64,000 nt of DNA from Myxococcus sp. RHSTA-1-4 (GTDB lineage Bacteria; Myxococcota; Myxococcia; Myxococcales; Myxococcaceae): the NCBI RefSeq assembly GCF_020037125.1, contig NZ_JAIQDG010000023.1, positions 122,322-186,321 of the forward strand, read 5' to 3'. How positions within the stretch are numbered: the stretch's first letter is position 1; each line of letters begins with the position of its first letter. Position numbers and translations under genes: made by a program. Under the pieces are notes generated by a model. The model did not search any database, was not told the origin of the DNA, and worked only from the letters and a program-made list of their open reading frames with translations. This document shows positions 9,383 to 18,315 of the stretch, one piece after another.

Positions 9383-10375
9383 ATGTCCTCCGAGCCGCAC
9401 ACCCTCATCACGCCCCGGTCCATCCACCAGGCACGCGAGCGCATCGCCCCCTTCATCCGGCACACGCCGCTGGAGCCGTCACCCGCGCTCTCCCAGCGGC
9501 TCGGCGCCCGCGTCTTCCTCAAGCTGGAGTGCCTCCAGGTGACGGGCAGCTTCAAGCCGCGCATCTCCTTCAACAAGCTGCTGGCCGTGGACGAGGCCAC
9601 ACGTGCGCGTGGAGCCGTGGCCTCCACCGCCGGAGGACATGGCATCGGCCTGTCGTACGCAGCGCGGCGGCTCGACGTCCCCGTGGAGCTGTTCCTCCCG
9701 CGCACGGCGGACCCGCGCAAGGTGGAGGTCATGCGCCGCAATGGCGCCCGGCTCCACTTCTTCGAATCCGTGCCCGCCGCGCGCGAGGCGGCCCAGGCAC
9801 ACGCGTGCGAACACCAGCGCCTCTTCGTTTCCGCCTACAACGACCCGGACATCATCGCCGGGGGCGGCACCGTGGGGCTGGAGGTGCTCGAGGACCTGCC
9901 GGAGGTGGACCTCGCGGTGGTGGGCATCGGCGGGGGCGGCCTCATCAGCGGCATGGGCGTGGCGATGAAGGACCGCAACCCCCGCATGAAGCTCTGGGGC
10001 GTGCAGCCCGAGGTGAGCCCGGTGCTCGCGGAGTGGCTGCGGCACGGCCGGCCCGTGCCCGTGGAGGCCCGGCCCAGCATCGCGGATGGACTGGGCGCAC
10101 AGCCGGAGCCGGACACCCTCACGCTGCCCCTGGCCCAAAAGTACGTGGACCGGGTGCTGCTCGTGCCGGAGGCGGACATCCAGGACGCGATGGCGTGGCT
10201 GCTCGAGGAGCACCAACTCGTCGTCGAGCCCTCCGGAGCCGCGACGGTGGCCGCGCTGCTGCGCCATCCGCCGGAGGGCTTCCGCGACATCGCCGTGGTC
10301 ATCACCGGCCGCAACATCAGCCGGGCGCGCTACGTCCACCTCCTGGGCGAGCGGCTCACGGCGCCTCCGCTGTGA
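9383..10375 (+). CDS. Threonine/serine dehydratase-like PLP enzyme
   Basis: A 330-residue fold-type II PLP enzyme. Lys58 in TGSFKPR is the Schiff-base lysine; ASTAGGHGIGLSYAA corresponds to the substrate/PLP loop; GIGGGGLISG is the phosphate-binding glycine loop. Such enzymes deaminate threonine or serine to 2-oxo acids, or act as racemases or aminoacrylate-forming lyases. The usual SGNHA of threonine dehydratase is replaced by TAGGHG, so substrate specificity is uncertain. It lacks the C-terminal ACT regulatory domain of biosynthetic IlvA. ATG at 9383 has GGGAG 6-7 bases upstream. Divergent from a LysR regulator. Confidence 0.85.
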   Translation: MSSEPHTLITPRSIHQARERIAPFIRHTPLEPSPALSQRLGARVFLKLECLQVTGSFKPRISFNKLLAVDEATRARGAVASTAGGHGIGLSYAARRLDVPVELFLPRTADPRKVEVMRRNGARLHFFESVPAAREAAQAHACEHQRLFVSAYNDPDIIAGGGTVGLEVLEDLPEVDLAVVGIGGGGLISGMGVAMKDRNPRMKLWGVQPEVSPVLAEWLRHGRPVPVEARPSIADGLGAQPEPDTLTLPLAQKYVDRVLLVPEADIQDAMAWLLEEHQLVVEPSGAATVAALLRHPPEGFRDIAVVITGRNISRARYVHLLGERLTAPPL

Positions 10376-10573
10376 GGCGGATGACACACACATGCGGCCC
10401 CGCCGCTGCCACAACCATAGGGAAAACCTCACCTCGCCGAAGGAACAATCTCTGGAAGGCCCCGGCCCGAGCCTTGTTCTTCACCCGCCACGACAGTGCG
10501 CGGCCTGGAGCCCTTGCATCGGCTCCGCGCTGCTGAATGTTGCGGCCAACGAAGTTCTTTCGGAGTGAGGGCC

Positions 10574-11491
10574 ATGAAGAGTCGGTTCGCCAGCCGTATC
10601 GCGCTGTTCATCCTGACCAACCTGGCGGTGGTCGCGATGCTGGCCGTCGTCGGACGGCTGCTCGGGGTGGACAGCTTCCTCGCCCGGCAGGGGTCGGGGC
10701 TGAACCTGACCGCGCTGCTCATCATGTCGGCGGTGATGGGCTTTGGCGGCTCCATCATCTCGCTGCTGCTCTCCAAGCCGATGGCGAAGTGGAGCACCGG
10801 CGCGCACGTCATCGACTCGCCGCGCACCGAGGCCGAGCTGTGGCTGGTGGAGACGGTGCGCCGGCTGGCGCGCGACGCGGGCATCGCCACGCCCGAGGTC
10901 GCCATCTACGACAGCCCGGACATGAATGCCTTCGCCACGGGCGCGCGGCGCAACAGCGCGCTGGTCGCCGTGTCCACCGGCCTGCTCCACGGCATGCGCC
11001 GCGACGAGGTGGAGGCGGTGCTCGGCCACGAGGTGGCCCACGTGGCCAACGGCGACATGGTGACGCTCACCCTCCTGCAGGGCGTGCTCAACACCTTCGT
11101 CATCTTCCTGAGCCGCGTGGTGGGCTTCCTCGTGGACCGGTTCCTCAACCGCTCGGAGGACGGGGAGGAGAGCGGCGGCATGGGGCCCGCCTACTTCCTC
11201 ACCAGCCTGGTCCTGCAAATCGTGTTCGGCATCGGCGCCAGCATCATCGTGGCGTGGTTCAGCCGGCGGCGTGAGTTCCGCGCGGACCATGGCGGCGCCA
11301 CGCTGGTGGACCCGGGCGCCATGGCGCGCGCGCTGGACCGGCTGCGCCGGCAGCAGGGCGAGCCGAGCATGCTGCCCGCCAACATGCAGGCCTTCGGCAT
11401 CAGCGGCGGCGGCATGATGGCCCTCTTCGCCAGCCACCCGCCGCTGGAGCAGCGCATCCAGCGGCTGGTGGACGGAAGCTGGCGGAACTGA
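10574..11491 (+). CDS. htpX: Zinc metalloprotease HtpX
   Basis: A 305-residue inner-membrane M48 protease for quality control of membrane proteins, partly overlapping FtsH. Two N-terminal transmembrane helices (about residues 8-28 and 44-66) precede the catalytic domain, which holds the HEVAH zinc motif at 152-156 and the RREFRADHGGA segment with the third ligand (Glu); two more hydrophobic helices lie between them. Length fits the family (E. coli 293). ATG at 10574 is preceded by GAGTGAGGG. The gene is monocistronic and converges on the GNAT gene. No obvious sigma-32 type promoter was identified. Confidence 0.95.
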   Translation: MKSRFASRIALFILTNLAVVAMLAVVGRLLGVDSFLARQGSGLNLTALLIMSAVMGFGGSIISLLLSKPMAKWSTGAHVIDSPRTEAELWLVETVRRLARDAGIATPEVAIYDSPDMNAFATGARRNSALVAVSTGLLHGMRRDEVEAVLGHEVAHVANGDMVTLTLLQGVLNTFVIFLSRVVGFLVDRFLNRSEDGEESGGMGPAYFLTSLVLQIVFGIGASIIVAWFSRRREFRADHGGATLVDPGAMARALDRLRRQQGEPSMLPANMQAFGISGGGMMALFASHPPLEQRIQRLVDGSWRN

Positions 11492-11501
11492 AGCGCGGGC
11501 G

Positions 11502-12377
11502 TCAGGTATGCGCCAGCACGGGGAAGCGGTGGGGCTCGCGTGAGAGCGTCAGCCCCCGCACGAACAGGTAGGCCTCGGTGTCCTCGCCGGATACCGAGGC
11601 TTCTGGCCACCAGCGCTCCGGGGTGAAGCCGAGCTGGATGCTCCGGATGGGCCGGTCGATGAGGCGGGGAATCCAGGCGCGCAGGTCGAAGGGCGCGCGC
11701 GCGAAGATGTCATCGACGTACAGCGTGTCGCCCTCGACGCCCGCGAACACCCACGCGTCCTCCGTCAGCCGCCGCAGCGGCCGTGAGAACCCGTTCGCCG
11801 CGTACCACGAGGCGATGGTCGAATAGCCGCGCGCGCCGAAGCGCTCCGTCACCGGGAGCCCCTCGTCCGACAGCGCGGCGAGGCCCGCCCGCACTCCCGC
11901 ATCCGACAGGTCCAGCGTGGGCGCCGGAGTGCCAGCGGGCACGGCCTCGTGCGGAGCGGAGAACACGTCCTGCCGCCACGGGACGAAGCCGAAGCGTGGG
12001 TAGAACTGGAGCACGGTGGGGTTGGCGAACAGCAGCACCGGCGCCTCGCCGCAGAAGGCCAGCGCCGCCTCCATCGCCACGCGCGCCAGTCCGCGGCCGC
12101 GTTGCGCGGGCAGGCAGCCCACCGCGCCGAGCTGGAAGCCCGTCACCTCGCGGCCCTCCAGGAGCAGCCGCATCCGCATCACCGAGGCATTCGCCAGCAC
12201 GCGGCTGTCCTCGACCACGGAGAACGCGCGGTACGCGTCGTCCCACTCGCCCCACTCGCACCAGCGCCGGAAGCTGGCGCGCCGGAACACCTGGGACACG
12301 TAGTCGCAGAACGCGGCCTGATACGCGGTGTCGCGCGGGCCAATCTCAATCACCGGCGGGATGGAGTGCGTGCTCAT
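11502..12377 (-). CDS. GNAT-family N-acetyltransferase
   Basis: A 291-residue acetyltransferase. The acetyl-CoA-binding motif A is visible as LGAVGCLPAQRGRGLARVAM (R-G-x-G-L/A type, about residues 82-101), preceded by a beta strand containing the aligning residues. A second C-terminal domain of about 130 residues carries AWVFAGVEGDTLYVDDIFA, suggesting an Eis-like or two-domain arrangement. Substrate unknown. The ATG at 12377 has GGGAGG immediately against it, which is tight; a GTG at 12394 in the same frame is an alternative. Converges on htpX. Confidence 0.8.
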   Translation of the reverse strand: MSTHSIPPVIEIGPRDTAYQAAFCDYVSQVFRRASFRRWCEWGEWDDAYRAFSVVEDSRVLANASVMRMRLLLEGREVTGFQLGAVGCLPAQRGRGLARVAMEAALAFCGEAPVLLFANPTVLQFYPRFGFVPWRQDVFSAPHEAVPAGTPAPTLDLSDAGVRAGLAALSDEGLPVTERFGARGYSTIASWYAANGFSRPLRRLTEDAWVFAGVEGDTLYVDDIFARAPFDLRAWIPRLIDRPIRSIQLGFTPERWWPEASVSGEDTEAYLFVRGLTLSREPHRFPVLAHT

Positions 12378-12499
12378 CCTCCCAGTGTCGCACACGTCCC
12401 TCACAGTCACTCCACCCACCCCAACGACTCCAACGACGTCTCCGGTGACTCTGGGTATGAGCCCAGCGTAGCGGGCGAGGCTCCCGTGGACCTACGCCC

Positions 12500-14302
12500 T
12501 CAAGGGGACGGCGCGCTCCGGAGCGCCTCCCGGAAGCGGCCCTCCTTCGCGGCCACACAGAGGGTGTACCCGTCCAGCACGCCGCAGGTGAGCCCCGCCT
12601 CGGGACGCTGGAAGGCGTCACGCTCCTTCGTGTCCACCACGTAGAGGGTGTCCTCCGCGAAGCGGCCGCCCCGGATGTCCGCTCGCAGTGCCTCGCAGGC
12701 CGCCTTCAGCCGGGGCGCGTCGAAGCGGGCCACATAGGCGCTGTTGGTCGTCATCCCCTTGCGGTACGCCAGGTCCCCGAAGCGCACGTAGGCGTTCTCC
12801 GGAAAGGCGTTCGCGACGCAGGGCTCCTGCCAGTCCTTGATGAAGGGCGGGTAGAGGACGACGTGCCGGTAGAAGGGGTCCACGTGCTCCCACTCCGGGG
12901 CCCGCAGCCGGGGCCAGGGCACCCCGTGGAAGCGGCCCCGCCACCAGACGTCGTCCGTGTCCAGGAGCTGGAGCACCACGGCGGCCAGCAGGAGGCCGGT
13001 GGCCACTCGCGGCTGCAGCCTCCAGCGCCACACGACGAGCGCGAGCAGGCCCGTCAGCAGCGTGTAGTCGAGCACCCAGATGAACCGCCCCGAGGCGCGG
13101 AACGGCGCGAGCACCGGCAGCAGCACCTGGGTGACGCTTCGCAGGGAGAGCACCTTCCAGCCAGCCACCGTCACCACCGTCGAGACGGCCAGCAGCGTCA
13201 GGAGGAGCACGGCGATTCCCAGCGGCCTCCGGGACTTCAGCTCCTCCCGGGCCCGGGGCCACACGTCCGCGCGCTTCCAGAGCAGCACCCCGGCGAGCAG
13301 CAGCGCGCCCGTGCCGATGAACCCGAAGCCCTCGTACTGTCCGGGGCCGGTGGGCAGGCTCGGCAGCAGGCGCGACCAGCCCATGGGGTTGACGAGGGTG
13401 AGCAGGTCCGCGCTGAAGTGGCCGAAGCTGGAGTCCGTCGCCAGGGCCCGCCCGTGGCCCACGTAGCCGAGCAGGAAGAGGAGTCCTCCCACCCACCCGA
13501 GCAGGCCCGCGAGCGCCGCGCCCCCGGCGCGCCAGGACAGGAGCTGCTCCCGCCTCACCAGCGTGTACAGCAGCGCCAGCGTGAGGGGGAACACCATGGC
13601 CATGAGGTAGGGGTGGATGCCGGTGGCGAGCCCGGTGAGCGCGAACGCCCAGGCGACGTCCCGCCAGGCCGCCCGGGCCTCCTCGCGGGGACGCAGGTGC
13701 AGCCACAGCAGCCCGAGGATGAGCCAGTGCGCGCAGAGTGTGTCGTGCCCCTGCCGGCTGAGCAGCACCGGCGCCATGACGAAGAGGGACGCCCCCAGCA
13801 GGCGCTGCGCCGGGCTGCGCGTGAGGCGTTCCATCAGCTTCACGCCCATCCACCCCTGGAGCGCGAAGCACAGCGCGAACCAGGGGCCGATGAACTGGAA
13901 GTCCCGGGGCAGCCAGCGCGAGAAGGGCTTCAGCGCGAGCGACACCCACGGGTTCGAGTCGGTGAAGCCCACCGTCGTGGAGAGCGGGTGGAGGAGGCCG
14001 GGCGTGCTCCCCAGCGGGAAGCCCCACGGCGCGTTCCGGAAGTGGAGCCAGCCGAGGACGTGCTGCGCGTGGTCGCCTCCGCCCAGCCAGTCGAGGTTCG
14101 TCGGGTCGAGTGTCGGCACGCCGCCCACCCACAGGAACCACAGGACTCCGAGCGCCGCGCCCAGCCAGGGCACCCACGCGCTCCCGCGGGTGGGCCGGGC
14201 CTCCTCGATGATGGCGGGTCTCTCCAACGCTGCGGGCTCCCAGGCATCCGTTCCCGGTGCACGGCCACCGTGAGTCCTTGGGATGCCCGGGCGAGATAAC
14301 AC
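12500..14302 (-). CDS. Multi-pass membrane protein, GT-C/DUF6311-like
   Basis: A 600-residue protein with roughly a dozen hydrophobic helices and a C-terminal soluble tail of about 110 residues. The first loop after helix 1 contains GGGDHAQHVLGWLHFRNAPW, an acidic/aromatic loop typical of GT-C-type polyprenyl-sugar glycosyltransferase-like membrane proteins of the DUF6311 kind. It may add sugars to lipid-linked glycans or envelope proteins, but no donor or acceptor can be inferred. I favour the GTG at 14302 because GGAGGG lies about 10 bases upstream; a TTG at 14323 and later starts remain possible. Confidence 0.7.
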   Translation of the reverse strand: MLSRPGIPRTHGGRAPGTDAWEPAALERPAIIEEARPTRGSAWVPWLGAALGVLWFLWVGGVPTLDPTNLDWLGGGDHAQHVLGWLHFRNAPWGFPLGSTPGLLHPLSTTVGFTDSNPWVSLALKPFSRWLPRDFQFIGPWFALCFALQGWMGVKLMERLTRSPAQRLLGASLFVMAPVLLSRQGHDTLCAHWLILGLLWLHLRPREEARAAWRDVAWAFALTGLATGIHPYLMAMVFPLTLALLYTLVRREQLLSWRAGGAALAGLLGWVGGLLFLLGYVGHGRALATDSSFGHFSADLLTLVNPMGWSRLLPSLPTGPGQYEGFGFIGTGALLLAGVLLWKRADVWPRAREELKSRRPLGIAVLLLTLLAVSTVVTVAGWKVLSLRSVTQVLLPVLAPFRASGRFIWVLDYTLLTGLLALVVWRWRLQPRVATGLLLAAVVLQLLDTDDVWWRGRFHGVPWPRLRAPEWEHVDPFYRHVVLYPPFIKDWQEPCVANAFPENAYVRFGDLAYRKGMTTNSAYVARFDAPRLKAACEALRADIRGGRFAEDTLYVVDTKERDAFQRPEAGLTCGVLDGYTLCVAAKEGRFREALRSAPSP

Positions 14303-14612
14303 GCCGCGCCAGCCCTCCCGCAAGTACGCTGAGTCACCGAGGCCCCAGCGAGGTTTTTTCCCTCGGGGATTCCATCGAAGGACTCACGGAGAGAAGCCGA
14401 GCGCCCGTGGGCCTCTCTCTCCCAGCCCGGCAACGGACGTGAATCACGCGTCGGCCTCGTCTCCCGGTCTGTGAGACATGCCTCCCTGGCGTGGTGGGCC
14501 TTTCAGGGCCTGACACCCTCGCGGGGCGGCACATGCGTTGCTCGATGCGCCACGCGGGAGCGATGGCCGCTCCCAGTTGAGGCCTTCGGGCATGACACGA
14601 GGGGGGCGTCTG
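14303..14612. other. Divergent intergenic region
   Basis: About 310 bases between the GT-C-like membrane protein and the small secreted protein genes, which diverge. It should contain both promoters. A short inverted repeat (CGAGG / CCTCG, 7-base T-rich loop, 14349-14365) is visible; I see no gene or RNA in the rest. Confidence 0.5.
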
Positions 14613-15131
14613 ATGCTTCAGTGGAAAGCGGGTGTCGTGGCGGCGGTGATGGCGGGGATGGTGGGCTTCGGCTGCGGCGGTGAGGCGCCGATGGAGGAGG
14701 CGGCCGGTCCGAGTCCGACCGAGCGCTACCTCACCCAGCTCGAGGACGACGAGCACGACAACCAGTGCGGCAAGAAGATCTGCTTCGACGCCATCGAGCG
14801 CGACAAGAACATCACCCATATCTTCCTCGACTTCGGAAAGTGCCCGGTCAAGGACTTCACCGTGAAGCTCTTCACGGAGTCGCGGGGCTGGGAGGACGTG
14901 ACGGACCGGCTCAAGTCGAAGGGTGGGCCATGCAAGGAGTTGGAGGCGGACTACCGCTTCGAGGTGCCGGGCCCCGACAAGGAGGCCAAGGTGTGCATCA
15001 TCTTCCATGACTACGTGACGGACGACGTGCGCATCGGCGCGAAGTCCGCGGACGAGTGCCGGTACGAGGACGGTGACGACTTCAGCGCCTTCGAGCGGAA
15101 CGGCGACTGCCGCAAGTGCAGGAAGGAGTAG
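14613..15131 (+). CDS. Small Cys-containing secreted protein, probable lipoprotein
   Basis: A 172-residue protein with an N-terminal signal (KAGVVAAVMAGMVGFGCGG); the Cys at the end of the hydrophobic run could be lipidated, although the -3 residue is not the preferred Leu. The mature part is acidic, with six further Cys (for example DNQCGKKICFD and DCRKCRKE), suggesting disulfides in the periplasm or at the surface. No family recognised. ATG at 14613 is preceded by a GAGGGGGG tract 6-7 bases away, which decides it over the ATG seven codons upstream. A strong hairpin follows at 15159-15185. Confidence 0.75.
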   Translation: MLQWKAGVVAAVMAGMVGFGCGGEAPMEEAAGPSPTERYLTQLEDDEHDNQCGKKICFDAIERDKNITHIFLDFGKCPVKDFTVKLFTESRGWEDVTDRLKSKGGPCKELEADYRFEVPGPDKEAKVCIIFHDYVTDDVRIGAKSADECRYEDGDDFSAFERNGDCRKCRKE

Positions 15132-15158
15132 GGCGGCCGACGCGCCGTGAGACTCCGG

Positions 15159-15185
15159 GCCCCTTCTCCACGCGGGAAGGGGCCT
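15159..15185 (+). terminator. Terminator-like hairpin
   Basis: A 9-base stem, GGCCCCTTC / GAAGGGGCC, with a 9-base loop, 28 bases after the stop of the small secreted protein. No T-run follows, as is common in high-GC myxobacterial terminators. Confidence 0.5.
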
Positions 15186-15289
15186 GGAGCGCAAATGTCG
15201 GACACCTGCCTGGAGGGTTGGCAAGGAAGTGGGCCCGACCCCCGGGGCGCCGTTATGGTCACCCTCGTCGGGACCCGCCCCGAGGAGCC

Positions 15290-16456
15290 ATGAACTTCGT
15301 CTTCATCTCCCCCCACTTCCCGCCCCAGTTCTTCCACTTCGTCACCGCCCTGCGCGAGCGCGGCGTCACGGTGCTGGGCATTGGCGACGCACCCTACGAC
15401 TCGCTGCGCTCCGAGCTGCGCGAGTCGCTGCGCGAGTACTTCTTCGTCCCCAGCCTCCATGACGAGGAGGCGCTCCTTCGCGCCGCCGGCTACCTCACGT
15501 GGAAGCACGGCCGCATCCACCGCATCGACTCGCTCAACGAGTCCTGGCTGGAGGTGGAGGCCCGCCTGCGTGAGGACTTCCACGTCCCCGGCCTCCAGCC
15601 CGCGGACATCCACCGCCTGCGCAGCAAGTCCGGCATGGCCGAGGTCTTCCGCGCGGCCGGCGTGCCCCACCCGGACCTCATCCGCGTGCGCGACGCCACG
15701 CAGGTGAAGGCCTTCGCCGCGAAGGTGGGCTACCCGCTCGTGCTCAAGCCCGACGTGGGCGTGGGCGCCGCCCATACCTTCAAGGTGTCCAGCGACGCGG
15801 AGGTGGACGCCGCCCTGTCGCATCCCTTCCCCACGTCCTACGTGGCCCAGCCCTACGTGCGCGGCACCATCGTCACCTACGACGGCCTCGTGGACCGGCA
15901 CGGCGCCATCGTCTTCAACCTCAGCCACCAGTACAGCGACGGCGGCATGGAGACGGTGCTGGAGAAGAGGGACATCTCCTTCTGGAGCCTCCAGGCGATT
16001 CCCCCCGGGTTGGACGTGCTGGGCCGCGAGGTGGTGGCCGCCTGCGGCCTGCGCGAGCGCTGGTTCCACCTGGAGTTCTTCCGCCTGCCCGACGGGCGCT
16101 TCATCGTGCTGGAGGTCAACCTCCGCCCGCCCGGCGGCTTCATCACCGACATGATGAACTACACGTGCGACATCGACGTGTACCGGCTGTGGGCGCGCAT
16201 GGTGACGGGGGACCCGGTGGCGGACTTCCGGTACACGCCGCGCTACCACGTGTGTCACAGCGCGCGGCGCAAGAGCCGCCACTACAAACACACGCACAAG
16301 CAGGTTGTCGACAAGCTGGGAGGCTCGCTGCTCATGTACAAGGGCGAGCTGCCGGCCGTGTACCACAGCCTCATGGGCGAGGAGATGTACCTCACCCGGC
16401 ACGCGGACCTGGACGCCATGCACGAGGCGGTGCGCTTCATCCAGGCCACCGCCTGA
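15290..16456 (+). CDS. ATP-grasp domain protein
   Basis: A 388-residue protein with an ATP-grasp architecture: an N-terminal Rossmann-like domain (MNFVFISPHFPPQFFHF), then an ATP-binding lobe with the lysine segment GYPLVLKPDVGVGAA (about residues 144-158) and the C-terminal metal/phosphate segment RFIVLEVNLRPPGGFITDMM. ATP-grasp enzymes couple ATP hydrolysis to carboxylate-amine or carboxylate-thiol ligation through acyl-phosphate intermediates. The substrate is not evident; no biosynthetic partner lies adjacent. ATG at 15290 follows CGAGGAGCC, a good ribosome-binding site. Confidence 0.85.
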   Translation: MNFVFISPHFPPQFFHFVTALRERGVTVLGIGDAPYDSLRSELRESLREYFFVPSLHDEEALLRAAGYLTWKHGRIHRIDSLNESWLEVEARLREDFHVPGLQPADIHRLRSKSGMAEVFRAAGVPHPDLIRVRDATQVKAFAAKVGYPLVLKPDVGVGAAHTFKVSSDAEVDAALSHPFPTSYVAQPYVRGTIVTYDGLVDRHGAIVFNLSHQYSDGGMETVLEKRDISFWSLQAIPPGLDVLGREVVAACGLRERWFHLEFFRLPDGRFIVLEVNLRPPGGFITDMMNYTCDIDVYRLWARMVTGDPVADFRYTPRYHVCHSARRKSRHYKHTHKQVVDKLGGSLLMYKGELPAVYHSLMGEEMYLTRHADLDAMHEAVRFIQATA

Positions 16457-16462
16457 CGCGTT

Positions 16463-17041
16463 TCAGCGCTCCGTCCAGGTGAGCAGGTACGTGGAGCTCG
16501 GGACGGACGCGTCCACGTGGATTCTCGTCACGCCGGGTGACTCGGCGCCGCCCACGCGCAGCATGGCCTCGAAGAGGGCCTCCGCGTAGCCGGGGGCGTC
16601 CAGCGCGGAGTTCATCCGCATCTCGTAGGTGGTGGGGCCGCGCTCGAGGAGCTCCGCCTCCGTGTAGTTGTCGGTGGCGCGCAGCGTCTGCGGCAGCCGC
16701 TGCACCAGCCGGCGCGGGCCGAGCAGCCGCATGACGCCATACACCGCGCGGCCGATGACGGTGCGCCCATAGCCCTGCACGTGCGCCTCGGCCAGCAGGC
16801 GGAATCCCTCCTCGCGGGGGAGGTCCGGGTACGTCTCCTCGACGACGATGTTGAGGCAGTGCGCCCACAGCGGCACCGGGTAGGCCGGCAGCAGGGGCCG
16901 GTCCAAATCGACGCCCACCTGCTTGAGCCGTTGCTTGAGCCGCGGGGACACCTGGCCGTGGAGCCCGTGCTGGAGCAGCCCCTCCACCACCTGTACGTAG
17001 ACGAGCCGCTGCTCGACGGGGACCGGCTTGCGGGGAGTCAC
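16463..17041 (-). CDS. DUF2378 (TIGR02265) family protein
   Basis: A 192-residue protein of a family expanded almost only in Myxococcales. Family-typical segments include the LRQVGVDLD-type motif (here LKQVGVDLDRPLLPAYPV), the GRTVIGRAVYGVMRLLGP stretch and a C-terminal RIHVDAS strand. The fold and role are not established; members are cytoplasmic and about 180-200 residues, as here. It converges on the ATP-grasp gene with 6 bases between, and lies 10 bases downstream of the esterase gene on the same strand, so the two may be cotranscribed. Confidence 0.88.
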   Translation of the reverse strand: MTPRKPVPVEQRLVYVQVVEGLLQHGLHGQVSPRLKQRLKQVGVDLDRPLLPAYPVPLWAHCLNIVVEETYPDLPREEGFRLLAEAHVQGYGRTVIGRAVYGVMRLLGPRRLVQRLPQTLRATDNYTEAELLERGPTTYEMRMNSALDAPGYAEALFEAMLRVGGAESPGVTRIHVDASVPSSTYLLTWTER

Positions 17042-17051
17042 CAGGCGCGCC

Positions 17052-17825
17052 TCACCCCAGCAGCCAGCGCATGGCGTGGGGGAGCCGGCGTTGCCAGTCC
17101 CGCTCGTGGTGTTCGCCCCCGGGCTCCAGCACCAGCGCCAGCTCGTGGTCCGCGTAGCCCAGGTGCTTGAGGTGCTCGTAGAAGGCGCGCGTGGCCTCTC
17201 CGTAGTTGAGCGGCACGCCGTCCCCGTGGATGAACTCGCGCTCGCCGGCGTCCAGGTAGATGCGCGTCCAGCGCCGGCTGTGGGCGGCCCACTCCTGGAA
17301 CAGGCGCCCCGCGCTCCACATGACGGTGGGGGACAGCGCGCCGATGCGGCCGAACACGTCCGGGTAGCGGCAGCCGAGGTAGAGGGACATCAGCCCGCCC
17401 AGCGACGAGCCCATGGCGCCCGTCCACTCGGGCTCCGGGCGGGTGCGCCAGGTGCGGTCCACCCGCGGCTTGAGGTGCTCCACCAGGAAGCGGCCGTAGG
17501 CCTCGCCCCGGGCCTTCGTCTGGTTTCGCGGCTCGTCCCAGGGTGAGTACTCCTGCAGCCGCCCCGCGCCCGAGTCGATGGCGACGATGAGCCACGGCTC
17601 CAGCCGGCCCTCGCCCACACCCTGCTCCAGCGCGAGGTTGGCGCACCATGTCTCGAAGCGGGCCGACTCCGGGTGGGCGAAGACGTTCTGCCCGTCATGC
17701 ATGTAGAGGACGGGGAAGCGGTGGTGCGGCATCGCGTCGTACGCGTCCGGCGTGTAGACGCGGACGGTGCGGGCGAAGCCCTCCTGCGGGGAGGGGAAGT
17801 CTCGGACGATGTGGACGTGACCCAT
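17052..17825 (-). CDS. Alpha/beta hydrolase, esterase D-like (putative esterase family)
   Basis: A 257-residue hydrolase. The nucleophile elbow is GAMGSSLGG (Ser in G-x-S-x-G form, middle of the protein); an upstream VLYMHDGQN segment forms the oxyanion region, and GGEHHERDW near the C-terminus supplies the catalytic His. Acid residue: Asp in YLDAGERE. The group includes enterochelin-esterase-like and S-formylglutathione hydrolase-like enzymes; substrate unknown. No start has a clear ribosome-binding site; I use the ATG at 17825, with in-frame ATGs at 17843 and 17900 as alternatives. Confidence 0.85.
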   Translation of the reverse strand: MGHVHIVRDFPSPQEGFARTVRVYTPDAYDAMPHHRFPVLYMHDGQNVFAHPESARFETWCANLALEQGVGEGRLEPWLIVAIDSGAGRLQEYSPWDEPRNQTKARGEAYGRFLVEHLKPRVDRTWRTRPEPEWTGAMGSSLGGLMSLYLGCRYPDVFGRIGALSPTVMWSAGRLFQEWAAHSRRWTRIYLDAGEREFIHGDGVPLNYGEATRAFYEHLKHLGYADHELALVLEPGGEHHERDWQRRLPHAMRWLLG

Positions 17826-18046
17826 GAGGCGCGGTGACAGCATACATGGATGGGACGACGTCTTCGGTCCACGGCCCCCGGGTGGTTTCCGGGTACACAT
17901 CGCGAAAGGGAGGGACTGTGATTAGCTGGTGGGTGGCCTGGGGGGCTGGCCCCGGGTCTGCACAGGGCTTCGACTGAACCGAGGGCCGTGGGGCCCCCCT
18001 GCCATACTTCGAGGGAGCGGCAGGTTGAAGCGCTGGAGTCTCGCGG

Positions 18047-18238
18047 ATGGAACTGGAGCGCATGCAACTGGCGGCGTTGCTGATGACCACCGAGTCCGAC
18101 CTGCGTCAGGCGCAGGCGGAGCTGGATGGCAGTGAGGAGTCCCGTCTCCGCCACGCCGCCGCGCAGGCCCGGGCCGTGGCCGCCTGGTCGGTCACCGAGG
18201 AACTGCTGATGGTGGACCCCCGGGCCGTGTGGGCGTGA
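18047..18238 (+). CDS. Small hypothetical protein
   Basis: A 63-residue, mostly helical protein (ELERMQLAALLMTTESDL..., probable coiled coil or helical hairpin) without signal or membrane segment. ATG at 18047 has GGAG about 8 bases upstream and codon use fits the genome (G/C at third positions). It lies alone before the envelope-protein operon starting at 18316, 77 bases away, and may be its leader gene. No family recognised. Confidence 0.5.
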   Translation: MELERMQLAALLMTTESDLRQAQAELDGSEESRLRHAAAQARAVAAWSVTEELLMVDPRAVWA

Positions 18239-18315
18239 GCCGCGGCGCGTCCGGAAGTTGGACGCCCGGTCCGGGCTTCGGACGCCGTGAAGCTGGGGTG
18301 TTGCTGTAGGGAAGA

